From Paralichthys olivaceus (Eukaryota; Chordata; Actinopteri; Pleuronectiformes; Paralichthyidae), in contig NC_091097.1 of NCBI RefSeq assembly GCF_024713975.1, forward strand, positions 1,335,001 through 1,399,000: a DNA stretch of 64,000 nt, in the 5' to 3' direction. The notes beneath the pieces were generated by a model. The model did not search any database, was not told the origin of the DNA, and saw nothing but the letters and a program-made list of their open reading frames with translations. Both the position numbers and the translations under genes were made by a program. Below, piece after piece: positions 21,342 to 45,870 of this stretch. Positions within the stretch are counted from its first letter, which is position 1, and every line of letters starts with the position of its first letter.

Positions 21342-24300
21342 AAAGAATGTTGTGGAAGAGAGGTTTACTCTCTTCCTTCCCTCTGTCCTTCCCACATCGT
21401 TTCCTTTCCTGTTTCCTTACTTTCTGCCTTTGCTTCCTGCCGTTACCCCCGAGCAAAGGGGTGGAGGAGGGGAAGTTTTCCCTTGAGGCTGATCGAAGGA
21501 TGTGACGGAGAATTCCCCCTCAAGTGGCTGTTTTTATCAGAAATGTATATTTGTGGGGGTTGGCGGAGACGGGTCGATTCCTCATCAGCCTTCAGACGAA
21601 TCGACAGACAAGGACGTCTGTTAAGTCCCACCTCACCGGAGAAATGCAGGAAACGCTCACGGCCAGAGAAACGCGTATTTCACCCACTCCAGCGAATCAA
21701 GAAAGCACATTGCCTTCCCGCCGACCAATCACAAGCAGCACATGGTTCAGATCGAACAGGAAACCCCCCCCCCCCCCCCCGTCAGTCAGTCAGTCAAAGT
21801 GGTGCAGGAGGACACATTCTCACTGATTATTTCCAGATCATCCAAACGTCTCATGGACCCTCACGTCTCCTCGACACCACCTGACCAAACATGACGCGCC
21901 ACATGTCATCGAACCTGCTCCTCTCTCCTCCTCCAGACAAACGTGTTTTCTCAAGCAAGGCAACGGAATCCAGACGTCCACCGAAGGAAGGAGCTAGAAT
22001 TACAGAACGAGTCAAAATAACAAATACTTAGCGACCTCCTCACCGAGCGTGTGTTTTCCCAACCGGGGAGTCGGAGAGCAGAGCAAAACGAAGAAATGAA
22101 AGAAAACGTAATGGTCTACGTCACGGAGCCCGATAGGTGAAATTCACAACTTTTCCTTCGAGTGTATGAGAAACATTAAATCCCACAATTATTCCTGAAT
22201 TACACTGATAAAGCTATGATACCGTGTTGCCTTTAACGGAGGAGAAAAAGTGGATAGGTAGTTAGATTTAGTCCCATTGTCAGGACACTGTAGTCACACC
22301 ACAGGTAGAATCTCTCACAAGTAAAAAAAACTCCCACAGAAAACTGAGAATAGTTAGAGAAACCAAAAGCCTCTCGAGCGAACGCAGCGATGAAGGTGTG
22401 AAGACGTCGGCCAGGACTCACTCCGTCTTCATCGATACGTACGTTGAAAGAGTTTCTGTTCTCTTTTCCTGCTGTGGAGAAAAACCTTCCGAAAGCAAAT
22501 CCGCTGAAAGACGCTCGACTCAGTCATCATGGTTGGACGGACGTTCTCGTCAGGAGCTCAGAAACGCTGCTGGTCACAGTCTTTTAGTTTTAAAACTTCG
22601 AAGCTTTTGAAATTACAAAAAGTGTGGAACAAAATGATTAAACCTGCAATATAATTTTTGGCCACCGGGAGGCAGTGGAAACTCGACACATCTGCGCTTC
22701 ATTTATCTTTAAGTTAACTTGAACTTGTTAGTAAACTAATGTTAGCTCATGTTAGCTAGCTCGTCACAGGAAGCAAATGTTTTATTCGCCTCCTCACACA
22801 CAAATTGGAAAATATATACTAGGGCCCCTAGTATGGAGGGAGATCACTTTAGTTTGAAAACCTCGTAGTATGGATGTAGCCTAACACGAGACTTCTAACT
22901 GACCATCTCTAAACCCCTCCCCTGTTCAGCAGCTGTCCAATCGTAGCGTAGCGAGGTGCTTACTCAGCTTTTAAACTAGTGACAGAAAAAACGTGCTAAA
23001 TTAACGTGGGAGGATATGAATGTTTTTTTTTTTCCGACTTTGTTGAATGTAATTACATTCTGAAACTCACGCACGTTCACATCAGGAAGGTTTCACTTCA
23101 GAGGCAGCGAGGAGAGAATGAAGCTCCTTCAGCGTTCGTGTCGGCGAGTGAATCACCCAGAGACCATCCATCGTCACCGAAATCTGAACTGAATTACCGA
23201 GGCTGGTGAAACAGGACAACCAGTTATTAGGCAACCGAAACTCTTTCAACGTTCCCTTCAGTTAAACAATAGATGCAGAACGACGCCGGGCTCAGAGAAG
23301 CCCCCCGGCAGAAACCCGCTGCCCCCCCCCCCTGCCAGGGAGAGAGAGAGAGCGAGAGCTACAGGACAGAGGGAGGCCGGGGGAGATGAACACATGAACT
23401 CTCCTCAATAGGGAGGAAAAGAAAAGAGAGAGACTTGGGTTTGTCGTCCGTCATAAGAATTCTGCGCACATGCCTGGAAGGGAAAAAGAAAACACAAGCC
23501 ACACGTGAAGAATGAATATTTATTGCTTGTTTTTCATTTTTACTTTCCGTTTGTTTCTCTTCCTCTCACCTCCTCTCTGGTCGCTCTGTGTTTTTTTTAT
23601 TTTTTTATATTATGTTAGTGTGTGTTTGCCACCAGCAAAAAAAAAAAAAAAAAGGGAGGCGCGGCGGTAACAACGTGAATGTCAACAACCTTTTTGAAAT
23701 GGTTGCAAGAGGCTGAACATATTTTTGTTCCATATATTTATTGAAAATGTATTTATTTATTTATTTATAAGTATTTGTTGAAAGAGTGATTTCTTAGAGA
23801 AGACCGGTGACGACAGGTAAACAGAGCGAAGCAGTTTCCCTGAAGAAAACTGGAAAATACTTAATGCTTCAAAAGTACGACCACCAATAATATTTTACTC
23901 ATCCAGTGAAATATCCCAGAATCTGCTCCCTGATTTTGCATTTTGAGCCGTCATCAGGTCAAAAAACTCGTTTGTGCTTTGGTTTATTTGACGGAGTATT
24001 AGGATCATAAACTTCGGGAAAAATGACGAGAATAAAGTTTTAATTTGATAAGAAAAAAGTAACACGAGATGCTACGAGATTAAAAGAATCGCGGGAAACT
24101 AAATTAGAGATGCTCCACTTTCCTCATTTTAACACAGGTGACAGACTGATCTTCTGATTTATTACAATTTTATTCTCGTAAAATTTCGAATGACTTAAAC
24201 TTATCAGCGTTTTTGTCAGAGCTAACCAGTAAATGTTAGCGTGCTAACATGCTAAGCGAAGAAGTGCTAACCATTGGCCTGTCAGCATTTTCTTTGGGAC

Positions 24301-25373
24301 ACGCTGGCGTCGTTTGCTGAATCCCTCACTGTTAGCACGTGAAACTCCTCGTTCAGAATGTTTAAATAATTCATGCTCTTATTCTCATTCCTATTCAAAC
24401 ACCCCGCGGAACAAACACACATCCCTGATCGACTTGTTCGACCGGAACTACAACAAGAATGTAACGAAACTTTAAAATGTTTGCAAAGCTCGGAGTTGTG
24501 CTGAGATTAGATTTGACTGAAAACTATTTGCCTGAACCTGTCGACAGATTTTTGTGTTTTCTTTGCACAGAAACTTTGGAAGAGTCTGTTGTAAACGTGT
24601 TTTTTCTCCCCCCCCCCCCCCCCCCATGTAAACGGAGGCTTTGTGTTCACCCCGGCGCTCAGAGGAGGCCCCTCAGCTCCAGCAGTGACACGCTCTCACT
24701 TCAGAAAGGCCAGAGGTCGGGGGGGGGGCTCCAACGTAACTCAGCCACGCGAGGAAGAGAGAGAGTTATGTCACCATCCTTTTTTTAACACGAGGTCACC
24801 GTCACCTACGACCATATTTAGGAGGAGTCTAGTGAAAGGACAGAAGAAGAAGAAGAAGAAGAAGAAAAGGCTGCTCCGGGGTTTGTTCTCCTCGGAGGAA
24901 ACGGCGGGAGCCTCGGCACGTTCGAGGCTGCTCCCGCTATTGAAGAAAATCTCACCCCTCCCTCCCTCATTCCTCCTTTACTCCCCCCTTCACTTTACAT
25001 TTGCTACTCCCTCATTCGTCCTCTTTGTAACCATCCCTGTTCCCACGGCGCATATCTCACCCACGTATATAATCGACACCCCCCCCCCCCTCCCCTTGTG
25101 TACATTTTATACACCGTATACTTCAACGCAGAAGCTGTATACACTTGTATACATTGTATGCCTGTCTCCATTGTATGCCATTCATATCTATGTAGCCTTC
25201 ACTATCTTTTATCCACATCGTAGCCACCGCACCAACTCTACTCCTCAGCATTATCGCTCATTCTTCGTGTACGACTATAATCTCTTGTCTCCTGCCCGTA
25301 TTCACCACCCATGACCACCGCTTCACCTCGTGAGCCTCCCCTCCACACAATAGAGAAAGTTTTCTTTCTTTTG

Positions 25374-25454
25374 TTTTTTTTTTTTTTTTTTTTTTTTTCC
25401 AACTCGGGAGAAATTCATGATGTCAGAAAAAAAAAAAAAAAAAAAAAAAAAAAA
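25374..25454 (+). repeat. T25 / A28 inverted homopolymers in the brsk1 3' UTR
   Basis: A T run (25374-25398) and an A run (25427-25454) are separated by 28 bases. In the brsk1 transcript they would pair into a perfect U-A helix of up to 25 bp about 170 bases before the polyadenylation signal. Confidence 0.8.
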
Positions 25455-25624
25455 CCCTCGACGGAGGAGGGGGGAGGTGTGTGGGGGAGGGCGGGTCGAG
25501 AATACAGCAAAACACAGCTAATGACGACAACGACGACAAAGAGAAATGTCTGTAGTATAATTACAAAAAAGGAAAAGTGCACTATTATGACAACGATTAT
25601 TATTGCCTGTGAGAAATACTGACC

Positions 25625-25630
25625 AATAAA
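25625..25630 (+). terminator. Polyadenylation signal of brsk1
   Basis: Canonical AATAAA followed within about 25 bases by a TG/T-rich element (TGTTGAAGTGTTTGTGTC), a typical cleavage-site arrangement. Confidence 0.65.
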
Positions 25631-26756
25631 CAACAATGGAAATATGTTGAAGTGTTTGTGTCATTATTTGTAGTTTTGGATAAAATCCCCAAATCCACAG
25701 TAGTTCACCGTCATCGGGAAATATATTTTCTTGCTGCAGTAACGTTGAGGTTTTTATCTGAACATCACGACTAAAGGTTTCATATCCATCCCAGGCTCAC
25801 GCTGCCTCCTCCAGTCTTCTTCCTCCTCTGCTCCCATCTCATGTTGCTTCATCACACCGGGCCACCATCTCCAGAAGCTCGTCTTCATCACCGTGATTCG
25901 CTGGACGTCCCACAAGACCATGTCCCAGTTGTCCAGCGATCGTTATGTTTGCTCAGATCCTCCATTGTTTTCCCGCTTCGGACACATCAACCTCCTGAGC
26001 GTTAAATTTACTTCCCGCCTTATTTCTCTCGCCCGGCGCTGCAGGGTCGAACCATCGAGAGTGTTGTTGTTGTTTGTCAGGTCGATGCGGTGGTCTCAAC
26101 ACAGTATATACGTGAGATTTTGGATATTTAGATTGTGCGTAGTACTTTAGCTGTAATATTTTCACCTGCACTCTCCCAGAGTAACATCTGTACATACGCC
26201 TGAGTGTATCTTATGATGTATAACACATCACGTCAGCTGCGTCCTGCGGAGAGGAAGGGGCGCCACCACTGTATTCATCAGAACGACTGTGTGATGTTTT
26301 TGTTTGTGCTGAAAATCGTTCTCAGTTCGTGTTTATTTAGCTTTGGGTCGTCTGGAGGTTGGAGCTGCGGCCTCCAGACCGAACAGGAAACAGGGAGGAA
26401 GCAGAGGCCCTGCAGTGAAGTCGCCCCCAGAAGAGACGGAAGATAAAACCAGCTCAGTGTGATTATGAATCTGTCCTTGTCTCCTACATCGGAGTGGACC
26501 AGGAGCTGCAGCAGCTCTCGCCCTGTTTGACCTGTTGGTTCTTCACATCCTCATTTCTGGGATGGGTTTTTTTTTTTTTTTGAAACAAATATTTCCTCCA
26601 TGTGTCAGAGGAGGCTGGGCTCCATCTGTGACGTCACACGGAGGAGAGAAAAAAAAAAAAGGACAGAGCTCTCACTCCGACTTTTTAATTTTCAAGGATT
26701 TGTCTCAGAGCACCAGAAGCATCTTTATCTTTTTGTTGTTGTTGTATTTGCATTGT

Positions 26757-26912
26757 TGACGTCATGTTTGCAAAGGAGGTGGGACACCACGCTGTATTGT
26801 TGACCTTTGACACACACACACTTGAATTCCATAAAACTTCCCACACCTTTACGCAGATATCGTTTATAAAAGTACATATTAAAGTAAATATTGAAAGTTA
26901 GATAATGTGTGT
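26757..26912 (+). repeat. Dispersed repeat, intact copy
   Basis: From CATGTTTGCAAAGGAGG through GGGACACCACG, CTTGAATTCCATAAAAC and ACGCAGATATCGTTTATAAA to AAATATTGAAAGTTAG, this matches two separated pieces in cpt1 intron 7 (33270-33299 and 34100-34230). It shows the undisturbed form of that element. Confidence 0.75.
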
Positions 26913-27533
26913 GTGCAGAAGCAACTGTGATTCATCATTTATTTTTTATTTTACATTGTTGTTGGGCTCATTCTATTTGACCTAAATGTTCGGTTTCCTC
27001 CAAATACTTAAATAAAGTTGTTTAAAACTCTTAAAAGCTTGATTGAAGGGAACTACTCTCAATGATTAAAAGATTAATTTAACCACAACCATGAATTAGT
27101 GTTATTAATAATCACCTACATTCATTAATGATGTTTACTTAATGTCAGGTATGACTGCAGGCGTGGACCTCAGCTCCTCCTGACGCCTTCATAAGCAGGG
27201 CCTCCGCTCTCTGTGCTCCTCCTGCATGTAGTGACACATCCTGTTCCCGTGGACCCATCTTCGCAGGGTGGTGGTGCTGGTCGTCAGAGGAAGAGCCTCC
27301 TGCACCGAGAACAACAGGAAGGGGTTCGAACTCACGGCTGCGTCTGAATCCTCCGCGGAAAAACTCCTCCGGACGCTTCAGGTAGAGTCTTCTCCTCCTC
27401 CTCCTCCTCCTCTTCTTCTTCTTCTTCTTCTTCTGGGTCGAGATCTTTCTTCACTTTCATTTTTATTCTCTGCTTCGTGCTCGACGCTCGTGCACGGCGC
27501 GGTGCGTGGGGATGGTGCTGAGCATGAATGGAG

Positions 27534-27535
<2 letters not shown>

Positions 27536-27618
<83 letters not shown>
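27536..27618 (+). repeat. (GT)n microsatellite
   Basis: About 41 GT units, continuing into a degenerate GA/GTGC segment. Confidence 0.9.
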
Positions 27619-27620
<2 letters not shown>

Positions 27621-28303
27621 AAAGAGAGAATGTGCGTGTGAGAGAATGTGCGTGGATGGAGCAGCGTGGTGACGACACGCGCCAACTGAGGAGACTTTGT
27701 TTCCAAAACTCCTTTTAAATAAAGTTTATTCATCAACAAAGTTACAGAACATCAGAAATCAACGTCGTTTGAAGAAATAAAGTTTGATTGAAGCCAAACA
27801 CAGAGCTTCAGTTTGACACGTGACACTTCGAGCCTGGATTCAGTTTGTGGCTGAAGCTGAGGAGAATCTCCTGCAGGATGAAAAGAGAAGAAGGAGAAGT
27901 TCATTCAGAAACATCAGCCATGTTGTCAACAGCAGGAAACACACACAGAGTCTCTGACAGGAGACATCAACGAGTCTCCTGGAGACATTTGAACTTGTCT
28001 CGTTGTGAGTCCGGTGTCTCTGATGTGAATGAGCTCAGCTTCTACACCTGAGCTTTAGTTTCACTGACTTCGTGAGTTGGAGTCCAGAGTCAAGGTCAGG
28101 TTCAGCTTTGGTCAAAGTTGGATCGAAGGAGGTAAAAAGTCTCTTTGTTGTCCTCTGAAGTCCTGAAGGTGTGTGTGAGGACAGTTTGTCTGCTCCTCAC
28201 TGGTTTCAGGTTTGGGGATTCAGTTGTTATAAGATCAGGGGTCAGATGTGGTTTGGTTAAAGTTGAGTTATGAAGTGGTTCAGGTTTGTTGAGGTAACTA
28301 TGT

Positions 28304-28310
<7 letters not shown>

Positions 28311-28373
<63 letters not shown>
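28311..28373 (+). repeat. (GT)n microsatellite
   Basis: About 31 GT units without interruption. Confidence 0.9.
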
Positions 28374-28376
<3 letters not shown>

Positions 28377-29298
28377 CTCTGCAGCTTCGGCTCCTCCTCT
28401 GCTCCGGCAGGTCGAACCCGTCTGACAGCTTCGTCTTCAATCAAACCCTAATTTGAAGTTTTGTCCACGAACCTCACGTCTCATGTGAAGCGGAGTCAGA
28501 GCTTGTTCATCATGGAACTGTTGTGTTAGTTCCCGTCGCAGCTTCAGAGACGGGAACTAAACACTTCTCTTATTTTCTCTGAGAAAATTCTTGTCATTTG
28601 CTAGAAGCAGCAGGAAGTGATGCTCGACTACCTGAGGTTTAAAAAAAAAAAATACCACTTCTGTCTCGAGGGTGAGACGTAGAGATGTACGCTGAAACAG
28701 TTTGACACACACGAGTATTTATTCACAACCAGGTGCTTAACTCAGTAAGGGACATGTAAGGTGAGACATCTGTCAAACCCTTTAGTGGAGACAGTGGACA
28801 ATCACTGAAATTTGTACAGACGAGAACAACCGGATTCCAGAGTCGCTCTCTGTCGGCCTCCTGAACCCTGCACGTCCCTCGGCAGGTGTCTGTCCACACC
28901 AGGGTTTTCAGTTTGAACCGATTGTCGTGTGTTTCCACGTCATCGGTTCCAAACATCTCAGTTTCTGCTCGTTTCAGACTGAAACACAGATCTGAAGTTT
29001 TCAAACTGAACTTTGTTTGAGCGTCTCTGGGAGTCTGAGCAGTGTGGACGAGAGACGACTCTGTGGAGTTGGTGTGTGTGTGTGAAGGACAGGAGGCAGA
29101 GGTTCTTTACATGATCTTAGCGTGTTGCTGCTGATTGTCACTCTACAGGTGCTGGTGTCTCAAACATACATTTCATATGTGGAGGTTTCAGGATTTATTA
29201 TTCTCTTGTGTATTTTCAGTTCGTGTATCGTTTTTTCCTTTTTGGGTGAACTCACCAAAACGAATCTGGCAAAAGAGAAATGGTTGAATCATGAAGGG

Positions 29299-29300
<2 letters not shown>

Positions 29301-29359
<59 letters not shown>
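29301..29359 (+). repeat. (AC)n microsatellite
   Basis: About 29 AC units, followed by imperfect ACACATGC repeats to 29510. Confidence 0.9.
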
Positions 29360-29361
<2 letters not shown>

Positions 29362-29760
29362 CATTCACTCACTCGCAGACAAACAGTTAAACAGCAGTTG
29401 GAAGTGACAACTATGCAGCAATCAGTCGCATGGCTGCACAGAGAGAAAGATGACACGCACAGACACGCACAGAGATGCACACACATGCACACACATGCAC
29501 ACACATGCACTGACAGCCGACCTCATAGGATAACATGTTGACCTTCTTTCTATAGGTTGAGTTAAGTCATGTCACCATTCAGAATAAAACCAGAGACCTC
29601 GATCATCTGCAACAGCTGCAAGTTCCTGTCCTTTTAAAAAGAGCAGGACCCCCCCCCCACATATGTACATACATGTACATATATACATATGTATATATAC
29701 ATGTATATTCATATACATGTATATACACGTTATGGCATGCCGTTCAGGAAATTAAAACTT

Positions 29761-30422
29761 TGAATATATGGAATGAAACTTGACTGACGTCAGACTTCAC
29801 CGCAGTGCCTGCGGCCATCTTGTGTAACGTGTGGATGCTATAGCTGACTGTGAGTTAGTCCGCTCACCATCTCGTTGCAGCAATATTCAACTATGAGGAC
29901 GTCAGTAACACACCCAAAACCCCCCCGATAGCCCCGCCCAATGCCGTTCTTCTGACAAGGAAGTTCGCTCCCTTTTGAATCCTGGCAGACCTCCTACAGC
30001 AGGCAGCTGTTTATCAGGCCGACCTCAGCGTGTCTTCAACCTCACAGGAGAACCCGACAACACCCAGAGAACAATCTCCACCCGTACACAAGGAAGGGCC
30101 CAAGACACCGTGTGGTCAGCTTGATATAGTTTACCTGTGATTTAATAAAGGTGAAACACAGTGAAGGGCCGTGCGTAATGGCACTGCTCTCTTCTCCGGC
30201 ACTGGCGAAGCTGCTGCGGCTACGGGGATTTCATGAACTGAAAGAGAAGCTCTTCATAATTTGTTTAGATACAATAAGAATCACCTGCATTCATAGACCA
30301 ATGCAGGCTGAACATTTCGTTTAGTATTGAACGTATTTGATGATCCGCGACATGTTACTCACACAGCGCTCTGCAGACACACAGACAAATGTATATATTC
30401 AAAGTTTCATTCCATATATTCA
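29761..30422. repeat. Segment bounded by 21-base perfect inverted repeats
   Basis: TGAATATATGGAATGAAACT plus T (29761-29781) recurs as its exact reverse complement at 30402-30422. The enclosed 620 bases contain an AATAAA and no recognised gene. It may be a foldback or MITE-like element, or a rearrangement. Confidence 0.5.
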
Positions 30423-30531
30423 ACGTGTCGGCATTATCTCATTATGCATTTGTCTGTGTGTCACACGCCCCAACATCCAAACGTGAATTTGTTTCTTCCG
30501 TCTAAATGTTGGCTCACTTGTTTCCTCAGCG

Positions 30532-42368
<11,837 letters not shown>

Positions 42369-45050
42369 ACACGGCCCCCCCCCCCCCCCCCCCCGATGAC
42401 GCTGTAGAAACCACGAAGAAGCCGTTACTAATTTTAAAAGAGCAAGTCAGTCATGGATGGAAAATGTTCTTTTAATTGACAGGAAGGAATTTAATGATTA
42501 GCTTTCAAGGGGAGAAAGGAATCTGGGTTTTTTTTTTTTTTTGGGTTCGAGGTGAATCATCAACGTAGCTTCGGGCTCCTGTCGATTTATGTGTTTAAAA
42601 ACAATAAACCATGAGTCATCGTGCCGCCACACCTCACCTAGGGTTTAAAAACCCCCTAATATTCAGCATTAACGCATAGCCTTTAGTTTATTTCTGTAAA
42701 CTCGCGAGTTGTACGTGAAAAGGGAGTGAAGGTCCGTTCGGGGGAAATGTTCGGTCGACAAATCTCCTTCAGAATAAGTGGAACGATTCAAGAGTTCCTA
42801 AATCTCAATGAAAGCGAAGAGGAAACGTTTTTCTTTATGGTACGTGTGAAATGACGCTTTTCAGCTGATCCCACTGACGCGTTTCACAACAGTTTAATTT
42901 ATCGAGGTCAAGAAGTGCGAGTTGGTTCACTTTTGTGCTCATCGCTAAAAAATCTGACAGGCTGAAGGAGGCGTGAGACGATCAGACCTCCGGCCGACGT
43001 GAACTCTTCCAGCCTGAACTATGCAGCTGGAGGTTCTCGTCTCCGATGAGTTTAAATAACGTAAAGACCGCTGAGATCACGTCGGCTATAAAAGCTCCTG
43101 TGACACAATCCTGAAAATGAGAAACATACACACAGCAGATGTGCACATGGGCACGTTCTTTTATTTGGGGCCTGGCGGGAGAAACTCTGGAACGCAGTGC
43201 AGATCTGGAAGCAGCTAGAAAGAATCCTTCTGAGGGAAAACACAAGTTTCCCCGCGGTTTGTAATCTGAGAGTTCTTCTTCCGCTGGGGCCGGTTTTTGT
43301 TTGTGCGTTAGAGTCGCGGTGAAAAAGTTCCCCTCTGGTTTGGAGATTTGTATTCTCAGTTAACGGTTAAATCCCCTCCATCGAGTTCAAGTTCGATTGA
43401 GATGTTTAGTCTGTCGGGTCAAAGTGAACATGGATGGGGGGGGGGGGCTCTCTAAGTGGTTTCAGATGTGCCTCTCCGCTGGAATGCACCTCTCTGCCCT
43501 GTGTTGGAGCAAACCCACAATAGTTTCATTTCTTCTTTCACTTCACTTTGAATGTCTCTGTTCAGTTGGTCGGTTTATCGAGGTTCTTCAGAACTGGGCT
43601 GCACACAGAAACTTCTCACGCTCTCTCACACCCGTTATTTGCATCTTTCTGGAAACAGATTAGTCAGAGGCCGAGCGCCACGCTGGCGGCTGTCTCTTTG
43701 CTCGTCTAACGGCTCTTTGCCTGCCGACCCGTCATCTGATCACCGATACAAATGTTCAGTTGCACAACAGGATGAGGTTTAGTCAGTTTTGGACGATTCT
43801 GTAAACCAAGAGGAATCTGAGGCTCCAGACTTAAAGTAACTGGAGTCTAACTGAAGTCGAGCACCGATTCAGTCAAACCGCTTCAATGCAACTTTAAATT
43901 CAATGCAATTCCTGAGGGGAAACCTTGAAACGAAATATTGTGTTAGTGTCTTCTGTGTGTGTGTGTGTGTGTGTGTTGAGGGCGACAGTGAGTCAGATCG
44001 TCAGGTTCTCGTGTGCAGGGATGTTGTGGTGAAATAAAAAATACAGAATCAAATCGGGGTCAAACTCGTGTTTTGTGCTTGTGGCATGTTTTAGTCGTGC
44101 GTCACCTTGAGTGTGTGTCTGTGAAGACGTTCTGTTGCTGTAGAAATAAAAAAAAATAAAAAAAATCTTAAATAGTATTTCCACAGCTACACAATGTTTT
44201 ACACATTCACATATTTTCACAGCTACATTTAAAAAAAACCTCGATAGTTAATATTCGTACAACTTCACACAAAATATCAGTGACCCCGATGTGATTCCAT
44301 GGAAATCTGAGCGCTCATCCCGCGGAGCTCATGAAACCGACCACGACCACAATATTCACACTAATGAGAAGCTTTAGGTAGAAATGTTGAGGCGTCGTTA
44401 ACCTTCCGTCTACGTCTGCTCGTGTTTTCTAACGCTTGATGTTTTATTAACCTCAGACCACAGTGGCTTCTGTTTCTGTCTCAGGAGATTTTTATGCCTC
44501 GTTTTTTTCATTGCGGAGTTTTATTTTGATCAAAAAAACACAAGAAGCATTTGTCGTAATTGCATTAAAATGTTCCCCCTCGGTGTCACTATGAAGGGCT
44601 CATCATCTTTATTCATAAGGTTGAATGTCTTTAATGTGTTGGGTGATTTGTCTTCATGCCTTAGCCTCAGGCCGATCTGCTGCGAGGGCGAGGATCCGGA
44701 CGAGAGGTGGAACTCTTTCAGCAGTTTAAACAATGAGCGTCTCTTACAAAGGCAACAGTTGAGTTTCAATTAACCTTTTAGGACTAAACGAATCGTGGAT
44801 ATTAGCACTTCAGTCTTTTCTTCTTTGGTGTCGGGATACTTTTGTGTTTACTGGTACGTGGACGTTGTTTTTACTCTAATAGTCGTTATGCTTGAACAGT
44901 TTTGATGTTTACTGACTCGACTCCAGAAAATCCTTGTTACTGATGTTTTTCACTTTGTTTTTTTTCATTGTTCAACTTATTTAAATGTAAATTGTGGACT
45001 TTGTGCTTTTTATAGATGGGGGGGGGGGGTGGCATGTTATGTAAAATAAA
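42369..45050 (+). other. cpt1 3' UTR and possible extension
   Basis: A C20 run (42375-42394) begins seven bases after the stop. The first AATAAA is at 42603-42608, giving a short UTR; another at 45045-45050 after a G run would give a 2.7 kb UTR. No other gene is seen between. Which signal is used cannot be told. Confidence 0.5.
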
Positions 45051-45651
45051 AATACTTACTGACCGAGAGTGAAACTGCGTTTGTGTGTTCTTTAACTTTT
45101 GAATCAACATTAAGGTCTCACATTTATTAATTACATTTAACTTCTAGGTTTAACTTTTCCCATACAACATCGACGTTATCTTATTTATATCTCACGCCAC
45201 ATTTTTTAGCTTAACACGGTAAAATGATGCTTTTATTTCCCTTCGCACCATCTCAGACGAGAGCTCATCTAACGCAGATTTGAATGTTTAATGTCCACAT
45301 GTTTCCAGAGGATCTGCTGCGGCCTGAGGGTGTGTGTGTGTGTATTTATATACTGCTCCAGAGAATGAAGGGGTCACTTAATGGTAACAGTACAACAACT
45401 TCAGGATCATCAATCTGTGGAACTGCAGTGATTGTGGATCAGTTGCAGGATGGGATGGGTGCACAGGAAGTGGCCACAGGTTGTCGCTGATTGTGGAGGT
45501 TTGAGGTCGGATCTGCAGCTCAGTCAGGTTCCACATGTTATAGATTCCATCTGTAGATAAACAGACGAACTCTCGTTCCATGATGTCACACATCGTTAGA
45601 GGAGGGGGAGGAGGAGGAGGAGGAGGGGGAGGAGGGAGAGGAGGGAGACCA

Positions 45652-45666
45652 GAAAGTGAAAGTGAA
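45652..45666 (+). promoter_or_regulatory. IRF/ISRE-like element
   Basis: GAAAGTGAAAGTGAA contains overlapping GAAANNGAAA units, the consensus for IRF-family factors. It is 580 bases upstream of the start codon at 46246. Function is inferred from the motif. Confidence 0.4.
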
Positions 45667-45780
45667 TTTCTGGATAGTGCAGCTCGACCTAACAGAGCTG
45701 GTGTCGTCTCGTCTCACACTCACACCCTCTGATCGACCAACGAGGACAGAGCTGCTGTGGCGAACACTGGCTGTGGACTG

Positions 45781-45870
45781 AGGAGTATAAATACTGCACG
45801 TGGAGTATACATGCCGTGGAGTATACATGCTGTGGAGTATACATACTGGAGTACATTCGGTTTGAGGAGT
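45781..45870 (+). repeat. Tandem GTGGAGTATACATGC repeats
   Basis: Four to five imperfect 15-18 base units (GGAGTATAAATACTG, GTGGAGTATACATGCC, GTGGAGTATACATGCT, GTGGAGTATACATACT), with weaker copies (GAGTACATT, GTGGAGTATATG) to about 45995. Confidence 0.65.

Larger units (their letters stand above)
21342..25650 (+). other. Long 3' UTR of brsk1
   Basis: There is no intron or other gene signal between the brsk1 stop codon and the AATAAA at 25625-25630, followed by a GT-rich region, so a 4.3 kb 3' UTR is likely. It contains C17 (21764-21780), C18 (24608-24625) and C12 runs, T- and A-rich blocks near 23590-23655, a GAA repeat (24844-24868) and a T25/A28 pair (25374-25454). Open frames inside it, such as 24643-25314, have no recognisable homology. 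The UTR length is inference. Confidence 0.6.
25651..30529. other. Spacer between brsk1 and cpt1
   Basis: No gene is supported. It contains a dispersed repeat (26757-26912), three large GT/AC tracts, a palindromic AT-rich stretch (29660-29735) and a pair of inverted repeats (29761 and 30402). The first non-coding exon of cpt1 must lie here; one candidate ends at 27381 with CAG|gtagag after GC-richer sequence (about 27290-27381), but this is only a guess. Confidence 0.5.

Noticed and set aside
24643..25314. 223-codon frame on the + strand
   Set aside because: It lies in the brsk1 3' UTR, has low-complexity composition, no homology I recognise and no splice context.
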